Positions 55,763 to 64,000 of a DNA stretch of 64,000 nt are shown here, piece by piece. This stretch comes from Pseudonocardia oceani. Lineage in GTDB: Bacteria > Actinomycetota > Actinomycetes > Mycobacteriales > Pseudonocardiaceae. The stretch spans positions 310,001-374,000 of the forward strand of contig NZ_JADQDF010000001.1 of NCBI RefSeq assembly GCF_019263585.2, given 5' to 3'. Numbering within the stretch: position 1 is the first letter of the stretch; each line of letters starts with the position of its first letter. The position numbers and the translations under genes were made by a program. Below the pieces are notes generated by a model. It saw nothing but the letters and a program-made list of their open reading frames with translations. It was not told the DNA's origin and did not search any database.

Positions 55763-58700
55763 TCAGGTGACGCGACCATTCTCCGCCTCGCTCGGGATGA
55801 CCGGATCACCGAGCTCCAGGCTCGTGCTGACCGCCCCGTCGTGGCGCACGTCGACGGTGCCTGTGGCGGGAAGGCCGTTGCTGGCTGTGACGGTGTAGGT
55901 GCCCTCGGGCAGCCCTGTCAGCCGGAACGATCCGTCGGCGGCAGTGCGGCCGGTCGCCACCACCGTGCCGTCGGCATCGCGGACGGTGGCCACGGCGCCG
56001 CCGATCGGCATGCCCTGCCGCGAGCGGACCGTGCCGGTCACCTCGCCGGCCGGGGCGAGGTCGATGTCCTGGTGGACGGTGCCGGTCTGCGGCACCTGGA
56101 TCAGCATCGAGGCCGAGGGCCCGGACGTGGGTGCGGCGAGGAGCCGGTGCTCCCCGGCGGGGATGTGGGTGAGCAGGTAGCGCCCGTCGGTGTCGGCCCG
56201 CCCGCCGGCGACGCGCTGCCCGGCGAGGTCGACGACGGTGACGAGCGCGGGCACCCCCGCTCCGCTGGCGGTCCGGATCCGGCCGGTCACGCACGCCGGG
56301 CCGTCGACGGCCAGGTCGTGTCGGACCGCGGCCTCGGTGACCTCGACCCACTCGGTCGCGGGCTCACGACCGCCGGACTGCCCGACGAGCAGGTACTCCC
56401 CTGCCTCAGGCAGGTCGGCGCGGTAGTCACCCCGACCGTCCGAGTAGGTGGCGGCGACCTGGCTGCCCGTGTTGTCGAACACGGCGACCGCGGCGGCGGC
56501 CAGCGGGTTCCCCTCGCGATCGGTGAGCCGTCCGTAGAGCGCCGGGCCGGCCGGGGCCTTCTGGAAGGTGTGCGGCTCGGGAGTCACGGCGAACCCGTCG
56601 GCGACTCCGGCGGTGTTCACGGGCATCGAGGCGCCCGCGGTCGCGCCGGCTCCGGCGCCCGGCGCCACCACGGCGAGAGGTTTCCGCCGCGCCGGTGCCT
56701 GCGAGTCGCCGGCCGGTCCGCGGCTCGCGAATCGCTCGTCCGCGGTGTCGTCCGCCGACGACCGACCGTCCCCACGGCGCTCGACGAGCAGATAGAGCAC
56801 CGGCACCAGGACGAGGGTGAGCAGGGTGGAGGTGACCAGGCCGCCGATCACGACCACCGCGAGCGGCTGGGCGATGAACCCGCCACCGCCGCCGGTGAAA
56901 CCCAACGCCAGTGGCAGCAGGGCGAACACCGTGGCCACGGCCGTCATCAGGATCGGGCGCAGCCGCTGCGCCGAGCCCTCGACCAGGGCTTCGTGCACGG
57001 TGTGCCCGGCGCGCCGGTACTGGTTGACCAGATCGATCAGGACGATCGCGTTGGTGACCACGATCCCGACGAGCAGCAGCATGCCGATCAGCGCGGGCAC
57101 ACCCAGCGGTATGCCGGTGATCAGCAGCAGACCGAGCGCTCCGGTCGCCGCGAACGGGATCGAGACGAGCAGCAGCAGCGGCTGCAGCAGGCTGCGGAAC
57201 GTCACGACCATGACGAGGTAGACCACGGCGATCGCGGCCAGCAGCGCGAGTCCGAGCTGGGTGAACGCCTCCTCCTGATCGGCGCTGATCCCGCCGATCT
57301 CCGCCGTGGCGCCGGGCGGGAGGTCGAGTTCGTCGAGCTCGGCCCGCAGGTCGGAGGTGACGGCGCCGAGGTCCTCGGCGTCGGGGCGGGCGGTGATCTG
57401 TGCGCTGCGCTCGCCGTCGGTCCGCACGATCGTCGGCACGGTGGTCGTCTCGGTGATCGTGGCGATGTCGGCGAGGGTCACCGCGCCCAGCGGCAGCGCC
57501 CGCAGCGCAGCCAGGTCGGCCGGAGCGTCACCGGTGCGCAGCACGACGTCCTGCTCGACCCCGTCGATGGTCACCGTGCCGGCGGTGGAACCACGCAGCG
57601 CCGTGGCCACGGCCTGGCCCACCGCCGCCTCGGTGAGCCCCTGCTCGGCGGCGAGCCGCCGGTCCACCGCCACGTCCACCGTGGTCTGTTCGGCGGCGAG
57701 GTTGTTGCGCACGTCGGTCGCGCCCGGAATGGCCTCGACGGCCCCCTGGACCGTGGCGGCGGCCTCGGCCAGGACCTCGGGGTCCTGGGCGCGGACGTCG
57801 ACGGCGAGCTCGTCGGCGCCGAATCCGCCCTGTCCTGCGGTGACCGTCAGCGTGCCTGCGTCGTTCAGGCCGTCGAACGTCTCGCGCAGGTCGGCGGCCA
57901 CCGCCTCGACGTCCGCGTCCTCGGCGAGGGTCACCGCGAACCGGGTCGCCGTGCTCTCGAGGTCGCCGGGTGGGCCGAGCAGCACGGCGCCACCGGCCGG
58001 GGAGCCGACCGTGACCTGGTAGTTCTCGACCTCGTCGGTGCCGGCGAGGACCTCCTCCACCTGCCGTGCGGCGGCGTCGGCCTGGGGCAGCCCGGTGCCG
58101 GGATCGAGCTCCTGGGTCACGGTGAGGGTGTCGCCGCCCGTGCTGCCCAGGAAGTTGGTCTCCAGCAGCGGCACCAGTGCGACGGTTCCACCCAGGACCG
58201 CCACGGCGAGCGCGAGCGAGAGTACCGGGCGGGCGAGCGCCCCGTTGAGCACCGGAAGGTAGCCACGCTGCAACGCGGTGGGCTCCTCGGTGACGCGGCT
58301 CTCCGCGTGGGCTGGTGCGGACGGGCTGCGTAGGAACACCGATGCCAGCACCGGTACCACCGTCAGCGAGACGAGGAGCGAGGCGAGCAGCGCGGCGGTG
58401 ACGGTCACCGCGAACGGTCGGAACAGCTCGCCGACCTGACCGCCGACGAAGGCGATCGGGAGGAACACCGCGACGGTGGTGATCGTCGAGGCGGTGATCG
58501 CGCCGGCCACCTCGCGGATCGCGGTGAGGATCGCCGCGCGCCGCGGGCCGCCGTAGCCGATGTGCCGTTTGATGTTCTCGATGACGACGATCGAGTCGTC
58601 GACGACGCGCCCGACGGCTACGGTGAGCGCGCCGAGGGTGAGGATGTTGAGCGTGTTGCCGCCCAGGTAGAGCACGATCAGCGCCAGCAGCACCGACAGC

Positions 58701-59803
58701 GGGATCGACACCGCGGTCGCGACGGTGGCCCGCGCCGAAAGCAGGAAGCCCAGGATCACCAGCACGGCGAACAGCAGGCCCAGCAGGCCCTCTGTGGTGA
58801 GGTCCTCGACCGACTGCTCGATGAACGGCGCCTGGTCGAACACCACGGTGACCTCGGCGTCCTGCGCAGCTCCACCGAGCAGGTCGGTGACCTCCCCGAG
58901 CGCCTCGGTGACCTCCTCGGACACCGCGATCGTGTTGGCATCGGGCAGTTTCGTGATGCCGATCCCGATGCTCGCCGCACCGTTGGTGCGGGTGTACCCG
59001 GTGGCCGGCGCGGGCTCGGCGGTGACGACGGCGATGTCGCCCAGGCGCACCGGGTCAGCACCCGGTGCCGCCGGGACGACGAAGAGCTCGCTCAGCTGCT
59101 CGACCGCCGTGATCGGGGTGCCGACCTCGACCGCCACCGGTTGGGTGTCGGGGGTCAGCTCGCCGGCGGGCACCCGCACGCCGTTGGCCTGAAGCACCTG
59201 GGAGATCGACGCGGGCGACACGCCGCGATCGGCCGCGGCCGCGGCGTCGAGGTCGATCGTGACACGTGGGTCCGCGATGCCCGACAACGTCACCTGCCCG
59301 ACACCGTCGAGCGCGCCGAGCAGCGGTCGCACGTCGTCGCGCAGCACCGCCGCGAGCTGGTCGTCGGCCAGCGTGGACGATGCCGCGAGCTGCAGCACCG
59401 GGATCGCGTCGGTGGTGATCGCGCTGACCGTCGGTGTCACGCCGTCGGGGAGCGCGATGCCCACCACCGCGCGCTCCACCGCGGTGGCGGATTCGTCGAT
59501 GTCGGTGCCGTAGGCGAACTCCAGGGTGATCGCGGAGACGCTGCCGCTGGACGTCGAGGAGGACCCGATCAGGCCGTCGACGCCGTCGACCGCCGTCTCG
59601 ATCGGGTCGGTGACCTGCCGCTCCACGGACTCGGGTGAGGCACCCGGATAGGGGGTCACCACGGTGAGCACGGGCAGCTCGAGCGAGGGCAGCAGCTCCT
59701 GGCGAAGCGAGGTGGCCGCGACCACGCCGAATGCGAGGACGAGCAGCGTGACCAGTCCGACGATGGCACGGTTGGTTAGGCTGAGACGCGCGAGCCAGGT
59801 CAT
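55763..59803 (-). CDS. RND-family efflux transporter fused to carboxypeptidase-regulatory-like domains
   Basis: The 1346-residue protein begins with an AcrB/SwrC-like RND permease of about 1020 residues (first span NRAIVGLVTLLVLAFGVVAA, porter-domain PYPGASPESVERQVTDPIE, central GRVVDDSIVVIENIKRH, later GIVVTNAIVLIDLVNQYR). After a linker come three repeats of about 80-90 residues of the carboxypeptidase regulatory/prealbumin-like fold (LYGRLTDREGNPLAAAAVAV; VTGRIRTASGAGVPALVTVV; VTGTVRSRQGMPIGGAVATV). The pump exports hydrophobic compounds. Known RND proteins normally lack this tail, which would lie on the side of the C-terminus. It is divergent from a MarR gene, its likely repressor. Confidence 0.9.
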   Translation of the reverse strand: MTWLARLSLTNRAIVGLVTLLVLAFGVVAATSLRQELLPSLELPVLTVVTPYPGASPESVERQVTDPIETAVDGVDGLIGSSSTSSGSVSAITLEFAYGTDIDESATAVERAVVGIALPDGVTPTVSAITTDAIPVLQLAASSTLADDQLAAVLRDDVRPLLGALDGVGQVTLSGIADPRVTIDLDAAAAADRGVSPASISQVLQANGVRVPAGELTPDTQPVAVEVGTPITAVEQLSELFVVPAAPGADPVRLGDIAVVTAEPAPATGYTRTNGAASIGIGITKLPDANTIAVSEEVTEALGEVTDLLGGAAQDAEVTVVFDQAPFIEQSVEDLTTEGLLGLLFAVLVILGFLLSARATVATAVSIPLSVLLALIVLYLGGNTLNILTLGALTVAVGRVVDDSIVVIENIKRHIGYGGPRRAAILTAIREVAGAITASTITTVAVFLPIAFVGGQVGELFRPFAVTVTAALLASLLVSLTVVPVLASVFLRSPSAPAHAESRVTEEPTALQRGYLPVLNGALARPVLSLALAVAVLGGTVALVPLLETNFLGSTGGDTLTVTQELDPGTGLPQADAAARQVEEVLAGTDEVENYQVTVGSPAGGAVLLGPPGDLESTATRFAVTLAEDADVEAVAADLRETFDGLNDAGTLTVTAGQGGFGADELAVDVRAQDPEVLAEAAATVQGAVEAIPGATDVRNNLAAEQTTVDVAVDRRLAAEQGLTEAAVGQAVATALRGSTAGTVTIDGVEQDVVLRTGDAPADLAALRALPLGAVTLADIATITETTTVPTIVRTDGERSAQITARPDAEDLGAVTSDLRAELDELDLPPGATAEIGGISADQEEAFTQLGLALLAAIAVVYLVMVVTFRSLLQPLLLLVSIPFAATGALGLLLITGIPLGVPALIGMLLLVGIVVTNAIVLIDLVNQYRRAGHTVHEALVEGSAQRLRPILMTAVATVFALLPLALGFTGGGGGFIAQPLAVVVIGGLVTSTLLTLVLVPVLYLLVERRGDGRSSADDTADERFASRGPAGDSQAPARRKPLAVVAPGAGAGATAGASMPVNTAGVADGFAVTPEPHTFQKAPAGPALYGRLTDREGNPLAAAAVAVFDNTGSQVAATYSDGRGDYRADLPEAGEYLLVGQSGGREPATEWVEVTEAAVRHDLAVDGPACVTGRIRTASGAGVPALVTVVDLAGQRVAGGRADTDGRYLLTHIPAGEHRLLAAPTSGPSASMLIQVPQTGTVHQDIDLAPAGEVTGTVRSRQGMPIGGAVATVRDADGTVVATGRTAADGSFRLTGLPEGTYTVTASNGLPATGTVDVRHDGAVSTSLELGDPVIPSEAENGRVT

Positions 59804-59879
59804 GGGGATCAGTGAATACTACGGTCAGGGCGAAGCTTCATCGGGAGCTGAGATTTCGCTGAGGCACGGAGGGCGGGTC
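59804..59879. promoter_or_regulatory. Divergent RND/MarR control region
   Basis: The 76-base gap contains, on the reverse strand, a TAGTAT -10-like element (59821-59816) 12 bases before the RND start, giving a very short leader. AGCT-8 bases-AGCT and GCGAA...TTCGC half-sites are candidate MarR contacts. No clear -35 is visible. Confidence 0.35.
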
Positions 59880-60344
59880 ATGGACGGCGAACGGTTGGAG
59901 CTGCTCGCGTCCATCGATCGGCACGAGGCCGTGCTGCGGCGGGCGATCACCCGGGCCGGGCCGGACCCGCTGTTCGACAGTGGGCTGACCATGCAACAGC
60001 TCCGGATCCTCCTGTTGCTCGACACGGACGGTCCCCTCCCGCAGGGCGACCTAGCCCACGCTCTCGGTGTGGCCCTGCCCACCGTCACCGGAATCGTGGA
60101 TCGGCTGGTCGGTCGCGAGCTGGTGCACCGCATCGAGAACGCCGGCGACCGCCGGGTCCGACTCGCGGGCCTCACCCCCGAGGGCCTCGCCCTCGTCGAA
60201 CAGATCGCCGCGGCCGGCCAGAAGCGGCGCCGGCGGTTGCTCATGCGCATCGACGTCGATGCCCTGCGCGGGCTCGAACGGGGACTGGCCGCGCTGCGCG
60301 AGCTCGCCCAGGACGACTCACCGCGGCGACGCAGCGAGCCGTGA
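59880..60344 (+). CDS. MarR family regulator
   Basis: The 154-residue winged-helix protein has the MarR pattern: LTMQQLRILLLLDTDGPLPQ, recognition helix region ALPTVTGIVDRLVGRELVHR, and wing NAGDRRVRLAGLTPEG. The ATG at 59880 follows GGAGGGCGGG. It is divergent from the RND pump gene, the common arrangement for a phenolic- or drug-responsive repressor of efflux. A strong hairpin follows. Confidence 0.92.
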   Translation: MDGERLELLASIDRHEAVLRRAITRAGPDPLFDSGLTMQQLRILLLLDTDGPLPQGDLAHALGVALPTVTGIVDRLVGRELVHRIENAGDRRVRLAGLTPEGLALVEQIAAAGQKRRRRLLMRIDVDALRGLERGLAALRELAQDDSPRRRSEP

Positions 60345-60347
60345 CCC

Positions 60348-60387
60348 ACGCCCCCCGAGCCGCAGGGCCACGGCGTCGGGGGGGCGT
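60348..60387. terminator. Terminator hairpin between convergent genes
   Basis: ACGCCCCCCGA and TCGGGGGGGCGT form an 11-base stem with one bulged G, four bases after the MarR stop. It can serve both the MarR gene and the convergent exported-protein gene. No T-run is present, as is usual at this GC content. Confidence 0.6.
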
Positions 60388-60440
60388 GCAGCAGCGTGGC
60401 GGATCCACCGGACAGGCAGGCCATCTGCGTGCGCCGCGTC

Positions 60441-60722
60441 CTACCTCAGCGGACCATCGTTGATCAGGCCGCCGAGCGGGCCTTCGACGAAGCGGGGGTC
60501 CACGTCGGGCAGCTCGGTCTCCAGACCGTTGGCGCCCTCCGGCCTCGGCGCGTCGACGGCGTCGATCACCTGGGCCAACAGGTCCTCGACGAGGGTGGTG
60601 ACGGCGTTGACGCCCTGACCCAGGTCGCCGGGGGTGGAGACGTCGGCCATGGCGACTCCGCCCCCGCCGACGAAGGTGGCGGCGACGATCGCGGCCACGA
60701 CGAACTGCTTGCGAATCCTCAT
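60441..60722 (-). CDS. Small exported protein, third gene of the molybdenum-hydroxylase operon
   Basis: The 93-residue product has a classic signal peptide (basic MRIRKQ, hydrophobic core to residue 22, AMA cleavage near 26) and a mature part of about 67 residues with no Cys or metal motif (LGQGVNAVTTLVEDLLAQVIDAV). The ATG at 60722 has GGAGATC upstream and lies 11 bases after the 2Fe-2S subunit stop. I do not recognise it. Secretion fits the Tat-exported large subunit, so it may be an accessory protein of the exported enzyme. Confidence 0.75.
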   Translation of the reverse strand: MRIRKQFVVAAIVAATFVGGGGVAMADVSTPGDLGQGVNAVTTLVEDLLAQVIDAVDAPRPEGANGLETELPDVDPRFVEGPLGGLINDGPLR

Positions 60723-60733
60723 GTTCGATCTCC

Positions 60734-61210
60734 TCACATGTTCTCCGCGCCGGCGTAGATCGCCTCACGGATACGCTGGTAGGTGCCGCACCGGCAGATG
60801 TTGCGGATCTCCTCGATCGCCGCGTCGTCGAGCTTGCGACCCTCCTCCGCGCACTGCCGGACCTTCGCCGCCGCGGCCATGATCTGGCCCGGCTGGCAGA
60901 AACCGCACTGCGCGACGTCCTTGTCGATCCAGGCCTCCTGCATCGGGTGCAGGTCGGAGTCCACCGTGTCGGCCAGGCCCTCGATCGTGGTGATCTCGTC
61001 CTCGGAGGAAATCTCGGAGACCGGCACCGAGCAGGGGTTGAACGCCTTGCCGTTGATGTGGCTGGTGCAGGCCTTGCACACGTTGATCCCGCAGCCGTAC
61101 TTCGGGCCGGTGACCCCGAGGAAGTCGCGGATCACCCAGAGCAGCCGGACGTCGTCCTCGACCTCGACGGTGACGGACTCCCCGTTGAGGGTGAAGGTGT
61201 GGGTGGGCAT
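60734..61210 (-). CDS. Molybdenum hydroxylase small [2Fe-2S] subunit (IorA-like)
   Basis: The 158-residue protein has both clusters of xanthine-oxidase-family small subunits: Cys40, Cys45, Cys48 and Cys60 (plant type), and Cys102, Cys105, Cys139 and Cys141 (CGFCQPG, CRCGTY). It lacks a signal peptide, so it would be exported by riding with the Tat-signal large subunit. It begins 11 bases after that gene. Reaction: hydroxylation of an aldehyde or N-heterocycle, electrons passing through these clusters. Confidence 0.92.
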   Translation of the reverse strand: MPTHTFTLNGESVTVEVEDDVRLLWVIRDFLGVTGPKYGCGINVCKACTSHINGKAFNPCSVPVSEISSEDEITTIEGLADTVDSDLHPMQEAWIDKDVAQCGFCQPGQIMAAAAKVRQCAEEGRKLDDAAIEEIRNICRCGTYQRIREAIYAGAENM

Positions 61211-61221
61211 GTCTGGCGCTC

Positions 61222-63564
61222 CTAGAAAGTGAACTGCAGGCCGTTGGTGGGTGACTGCGGGACCGGCGGCACCACCGGCTTCGGCTCGTACGGGAACGGG
61301 TCCTTGTGGTTGATCGGGAAGTACTCCGGCGTGATGCCGGTGGCCCGCCGGTAGGCGTTGGCGACCGCCGCGCCGGTGGAGGCCACGCCGGCCTCGCCGA
61401 TCCCGCCGGGCTCGGGGAAACCGGAGTCCACGATGTGGATGTTCATCTCGATCGGGGTGTTCCACTGCCGGGTGTAGAAGTAGTTGTCCCAGCTGGCCTC
61501 GACGAAGTAACCGTCGGTGAGATGCAGGCTGGAGGTCAGCACGTTGGCGATCGCGTCGTTGATGCCACCCATCATCTGGGCCTCGACGCCGCGCGGGTTG
61601 ATGACCAGGCCGGGGTCGATCGCGAAGGTCACCTTCGTGACGCGGGGGCCGGTGACGCCCTCGCGGATCGGCCGGTTCACCGTCCCCGGGCGGCAGTCGA
61701 TCTCCACCAGGCAGGCCGACACGCCCTTGTACTCGAAGTGGAAACCGAGGCCCTGGGCGGTGCCCTCGGGCATCGACTTCCCCCAGTCGCCCTCCTCGGC
61801 GACCTTGTCGAGCACCGCGCGGGCCCGGTCGGACTTGAGGAACTCCCGGCGGAACTCGTAGGGGTCCTTGCCCATCTGCTCGGCGATCCGGTCGACCATC
61901 AGCTCGCGGGCGGCGGTGACGTCGGGCGAGTAGATGTTGCGGGTGGACTGCGTGTTGAACCGCAGGTCGACCTCGTTGAGCAACCGGGTGCTCACCCCGA
62001 AGTTGTAGTGCGTCACCTGCGTCAGCTCGAAGATGGACTGGGACAGCGTGTAGTTCGCGGCCGGCAGCTTGAACACCGCCGCGGTCAGCGGCTCGCCCAG
62101 ACCCGGGTTGGTCTCGGTCGCCACGCTGGCGTGACGCTGCTCGAAGCTGACCACCGTGTCCCCGGCGATGACGGCGCGCACGCGCGATGTGCACAGCGGG
62201 TGCACGCGACCGACGCGCGCGTCGTCGGCGCGGTGCCACATCAGCTTGACGGGCTTGCCAATCTTCTGCGAGATCTCCGCGGCCTCGAGCGCAGCGTCGA
62301 AGAACAGCTTGCGGCCGAACGAGCCGCCGCCCTCGATGACATGGAAGGTGACCGCGCTCGTCGGCAGGCCGAGGATCTTGGCGATCTCGGCCTGCGCGGC
62401 GATCGGGTTCTTCGCCGGGCCCCAGATCTCGGCCCTCCCGTCACGCACGTCGGCGATGGCGGAGTTGGTCTCCAGGGACGCGCCGCTGCGGAAGTAGAAC
62501 GTGTGCTCGCTCTCCAGGCTCTCGCCCACCACCCCGGCCGGGACGACCAGCGGCAGCTCGGCCGCCTTGATCTCGGCGAGCACCGAGTCGTCGTTCGCGC
62601 CCTCGGCGGTCCCGGGGCCCCACCGGGCCCGCAACACCTGGATCGCGTCGATGCACTGGCCGAAGGTCAACGCACGGACCGCGATGCCCGTGCTGACCAC
62701 CTCGACGTCGGTGACGCCCGGCATCCGCCGGACCTCGTCGACGTTGTCCACGGACTCGACCGTGCCGTTGAGCGTGGGTGCCCGGCAGACCATTGTGGGC
62801 AGCGCGTCGGGGACGTCCAGGTCGGTGACGAACTTCTTCGCACCGGTCACCATCGCGAGCTGGTCGGACTTGTTGCGCGGCTTCCCGACGACCGTGAACT
62901 CCTCGCGCGGCTTGAGGAGGACCTCCACCTCCTCGGTCACGTCGGCGCTCGCGACCTCGGCCAGGTCACCGATCGGGATCACCGCCCCGACGGTGCTGGT
63001 GATCAGGCCCGCGCGACTGGTCAGCAGGCCGACCTCCTGCTCCAGCTGGGCCGCCGCCGCGTCGAGCAGCCGCTTGTTGGCGATCGCGGCCGCCACGCGG
63101 ATCGGGGTGTAGGTGGTGAACGTGGTGCTCGACCCGGCGGTGATCTGGTTGAACAGCAACTCCGGGCGGGCATCGGCCAGGGTGACGATCACCTGGTCGG
63201 GATCGAGTCCCATCTCCTCGGCGATGATCATCTGGGTGGACGTGATGATGCCCTGCCCGTTGTCCGAGCGGGGGAGCTCGAAAGAGACCGTGCTGTCGCG
63301 GTTGACCGTGATGCGGATCAGATTCGCCGTCGCGCGGGATGTCTCGCGCAGGAGATCGAGCAGGTCGTAGGCCTCCGGAACCTGCGGGGGCGACACGAGC
63401 GGGCTCGCGACTGCGGTCGGGCCCAGCCCGAGCGACTGGCGCCCCATTTCCGCGGCCACCACCAGCGTCGGGGCAGCGATGACGAAACCGAGGAACTTCC
63501 GTCGGCTGACGTCGACGCGCGGCCGAGCAGGTCGCGGTGTAGCGGCAGTGCGGTGGTGGGCCAT
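61222..63564 (-). CDS. Tat-exported molybdopterin-binding hydroxylase large subunit (IorB-like)
   Basis: The 780-residue protein has a twin-arginine signal (VSRRKFLGF at 19-27 followed by VIAAPTLVVAAEMG), then molybdenum-cofactor domains with LPRSDNGQGIITS, IEGGGSFGRKLFF, FGFHFEYKG-like GLGFHFEYKG and the C-terminal GGIGEAGVASTGAAVANA (Glu as catalytic base). This split organisation is that of isoquinoline 1-oxidoreductase-type and aldehyde-oxidising enzymes. No medium FAD subunit, cytochrome c or XdhC-like maturation gene is nearby. The upstream 180 bases hold an AT-rich patch near 63680-63705 that probably contains its promoter. Confidence 0.9.
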   Translation of the reverse strand: MAHHRTAATPRPARPRVDVSRRKFLGFVIAAPTLVVAAEMGRQSLGLGPTAVASPLVSPPQVPEAYDLLDLLRETSRATANLIRITVNRDSTVSFELPRSDNGQGIITSTQMIIAEEMGLDPDQVIVTLADARPELLFNQITAGSSTTFTTYTPIRVAAAIANKRLLDAAAAQLEQEVGLLTSRAGLITSTVGAVIPIGDLAEVASADVTEEVEVLLKPREEFTVVGKPRNKSDQLAMVTGAKKFVTDLDVPDALPTMVCRAPTLNGTVESVDNVDEVRRMPGVTDVEVVSTGIAVRALTFGQCIDAIQVLRARWGPGTAEGANDDSVLAEIKAAELPLVVPAGVVGESLESEHTFYFRSGASLETNSAIADVRDGRAEIWGPAKNPIAAQAEIAKILGLPTSAVTFHVIEGGGSFGRKLFFDAALEAAEISQKIGKPVKLMWHRADDARVGRVHPLCTSRVRAVIAGDTVVSFEQRHASVATETNPGLGEPLTAAVFKLPAANYTLSQSIFELTQVTHYNFGVSTRLLNEVDLRFNTQSTRNIYSPDVTAARELMVDRIAEQMGKDPYEFRREFLKSDRARAVLDKVAEEGDWGKSMPEGTAQGLGFHFEYKGVSACLVEIDCRPGTVNRPIREGVTGPRVTKVTFAIDPGLVINPRGVEAQMMGGINDAIANVLTSSLHLTDGYFVEASWDNYFYTRQWNTPIEMNIHIVDSGFPEPGGIGEAGVASTGAAVANAYRRATGITPEYFPINHKDPFPYEPKPVVPPVPQSPTNGLQFTF

Positions 63565-63743
63565 CCGGGAGGTCCTCTTCCTGGCAGACGACGGGCTGGA
63601 GCCGGCCCGGTGGGAGCCGGGCGGTGAGCGGTGAGCGGGCACTGTCCTGGTCCCGGGTACGGCGACCCGAGGCACAAGCACTTTGTACGGAGCTAACGAT
63701 TAACCGGACCAGAAGGTTCGCCCCGCTGTCGACACGGCGCCGT

Positions 63744-63932
63744 TGCCCTACGAGCCGCAGCTCTCCGTCGCCGAGCGCCTGCACGAGGACCCGGGTCTTC
63801 CACGCTGAGGCGCTGGGCCGGCCGATACCGCGAATCGGCGGTTCCTCTCACGACCGCCACCGACCCGTCGCTCACCTGCGGTCGTAACGGCAGCCTGGTG
63901 CGCCCGTCACCTGGACCGACGGGGGATCCGCG
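63744..63932 (+). pseudogene. Decayed, internally deleted copy of the diiron cassette (three collinear fragments)
   Basis: Three blocks match 46.755-48.045 kb in order. 63744-63790 matches 47149-47195 (45 of 47 bases, diiron gene), extended by GGTCTTCCACGC. About 63820-63880 matches 47448-47508 (53 of 61 bases; end of the diiron gene and start of the next). About 63882-63932 matches 47791-47840 (third gene). The intervening 250 and 280 bases are deleted, and the stop/start TGATGA has become CACGA. It cannot encode the proteins. Confidence 0.9.
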
Positions 63933-63947
63933 CAAAGACACCCCTGC

Positions 63948-64000
63948 CGCCTGGTCCTGGACGCGATCTTCTACCTGGTGATCGGCGGGATCGCCTGGGC
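63948..64000 (+). mobile_element. IS5-family-like transposase fragment (runs off the window)
   Basis: The last codons read RLVLDAIFYLVIGGIAW, the conserved N-terminal block of IS5-family transposases. Normally about 40 residues precede this block, but the decayed cassette copy ends only about 15 bases before it, so the 5' end and left terminal repeat appear lost. The rest lies outside the window. Confidence 0.65.

Noticed and set aside
55549-55809. A minus-strand 86-codon ORF between the MerR and RND genes
   Set aside because: It overlaps the MerR terminator and the RND 3' end, has no ribosome site and an Arg/Ser-rich shadow composition.
63624-63941. ORFs on both strands across the end of the window (63624-63887 and 63693-63941)
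   Set aside because: They run across the decayed cassette copy and do not preserve its original frame.
1-64000. CRISPR arrays, tRNA or rRNA genes
   Set aside because: No regularly spaced direct repeats, cloverleaf-like sequences or ribosomal RNA blocks were seen.

Overview
The window is high-GC DNA from an actinomycete. It shows many GTG starts, chains of GTGA/ATGA/TGATG stop-start overlaps, MaoC/DUF35/Ltp2-type CoA modules, and the DUF6230-DUF6114 pair known from actinomycetes. Gene content resembles Pseudonocardia-type catabolic islands, but no phylogenetic marker is present, so the genus is inference. Almost the whole window is an aromatic and CoA-thioester catabolic island. It holds four Rieske oxygenase alpha/beta pairs, four extradiol ring-cleavage genes from two unrelated folds (one broken), three meta-cleavage-type hydrolases (one broken), two thiolase-like/DUF35 aldolase pairs, two CoA ligase types, and one XylM/XylA-type membrane monooxygenase.

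Layout. 1-10.4 kb: a TetR regulator and a beta-oxidation operon (ADP-forming CoA ligase, nitronate monooxygenase-like flavoprotein, Ltp2-like aldolase plus DUF35, paired MaoC hydratase, two-domain acyl-CoA dehydrogenase, enoyl-CoA isomerase/hydratase). It resembles the mycobacterial igr module with a different domain arrangement. 10.4-17.1 kb: XylT-like ferredoxin, catechol 2,3-dioxygenase, a Rieske alpha and beta separated by a small protein and an AMP-forming ligase, and a second aldolase/DUF35 pair. 17.1-23.3 kb: a decayed mhpB/hydrolase remnant, GntR regulator, luciferase-family flavoenzyme, and an HpaB/HpaC-type monooxygenase; three similar CTAG-containing motifs lie around these genes. 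23.4-37.8 kb: a biphenyl-type regulon. The hydrolase, Rieske ferredoxin and ferredoxin reductase are on the plus strand. Two dioxygenase alpha/beta pairs, a cis-dihydrodiol dehydrogenase, an extradiol dioxygenase and an alcohol dehydrogenase are on the minus strand. A NarL-type regulator and a 1356-residue AAA/histidine kinase follow. The two operons carry nearly identical 19-bp dyad sites.

37.8-50.5 kb: two divergent operons. The minus operon encodes MaoC pair, enoyl-CoA hydratase, PaaK-like ligase, a small protein, amidohydrolase, LigB-type dioxygenase, hydrolase, dioxygenase alpha/beta and an SDR. Its lower half has the enzyme types of a cumate-like meta-cleavage route. The plus operon encodes a stand-alone PaaA/PaaC-like diiron protein, two unrecognised small proteins, a XylM-like hydroxylase and a XylA-like reductase. 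The diiron-small-small cassette is the best candidate for an undescribed system, and a decayed, internally deleted copy of the same three genes lies at 63.74-63.93 kb next to a transposase fragment.

50.5-64 kb is more ordinary: BtrH-like protein, thioesterase, two TetR regulators, DUF6230/DUF6114/MerR, an RND pump fused to three carboxypeptidase-regulatory-like domains with a divergent MarR gene, and a Tat-exported molybdenum hydroxylase operon ending in a small exported protein. No tRNA, rRNA or CRISPR array was seen. All functions are read from sequence motifs and context without database searches.
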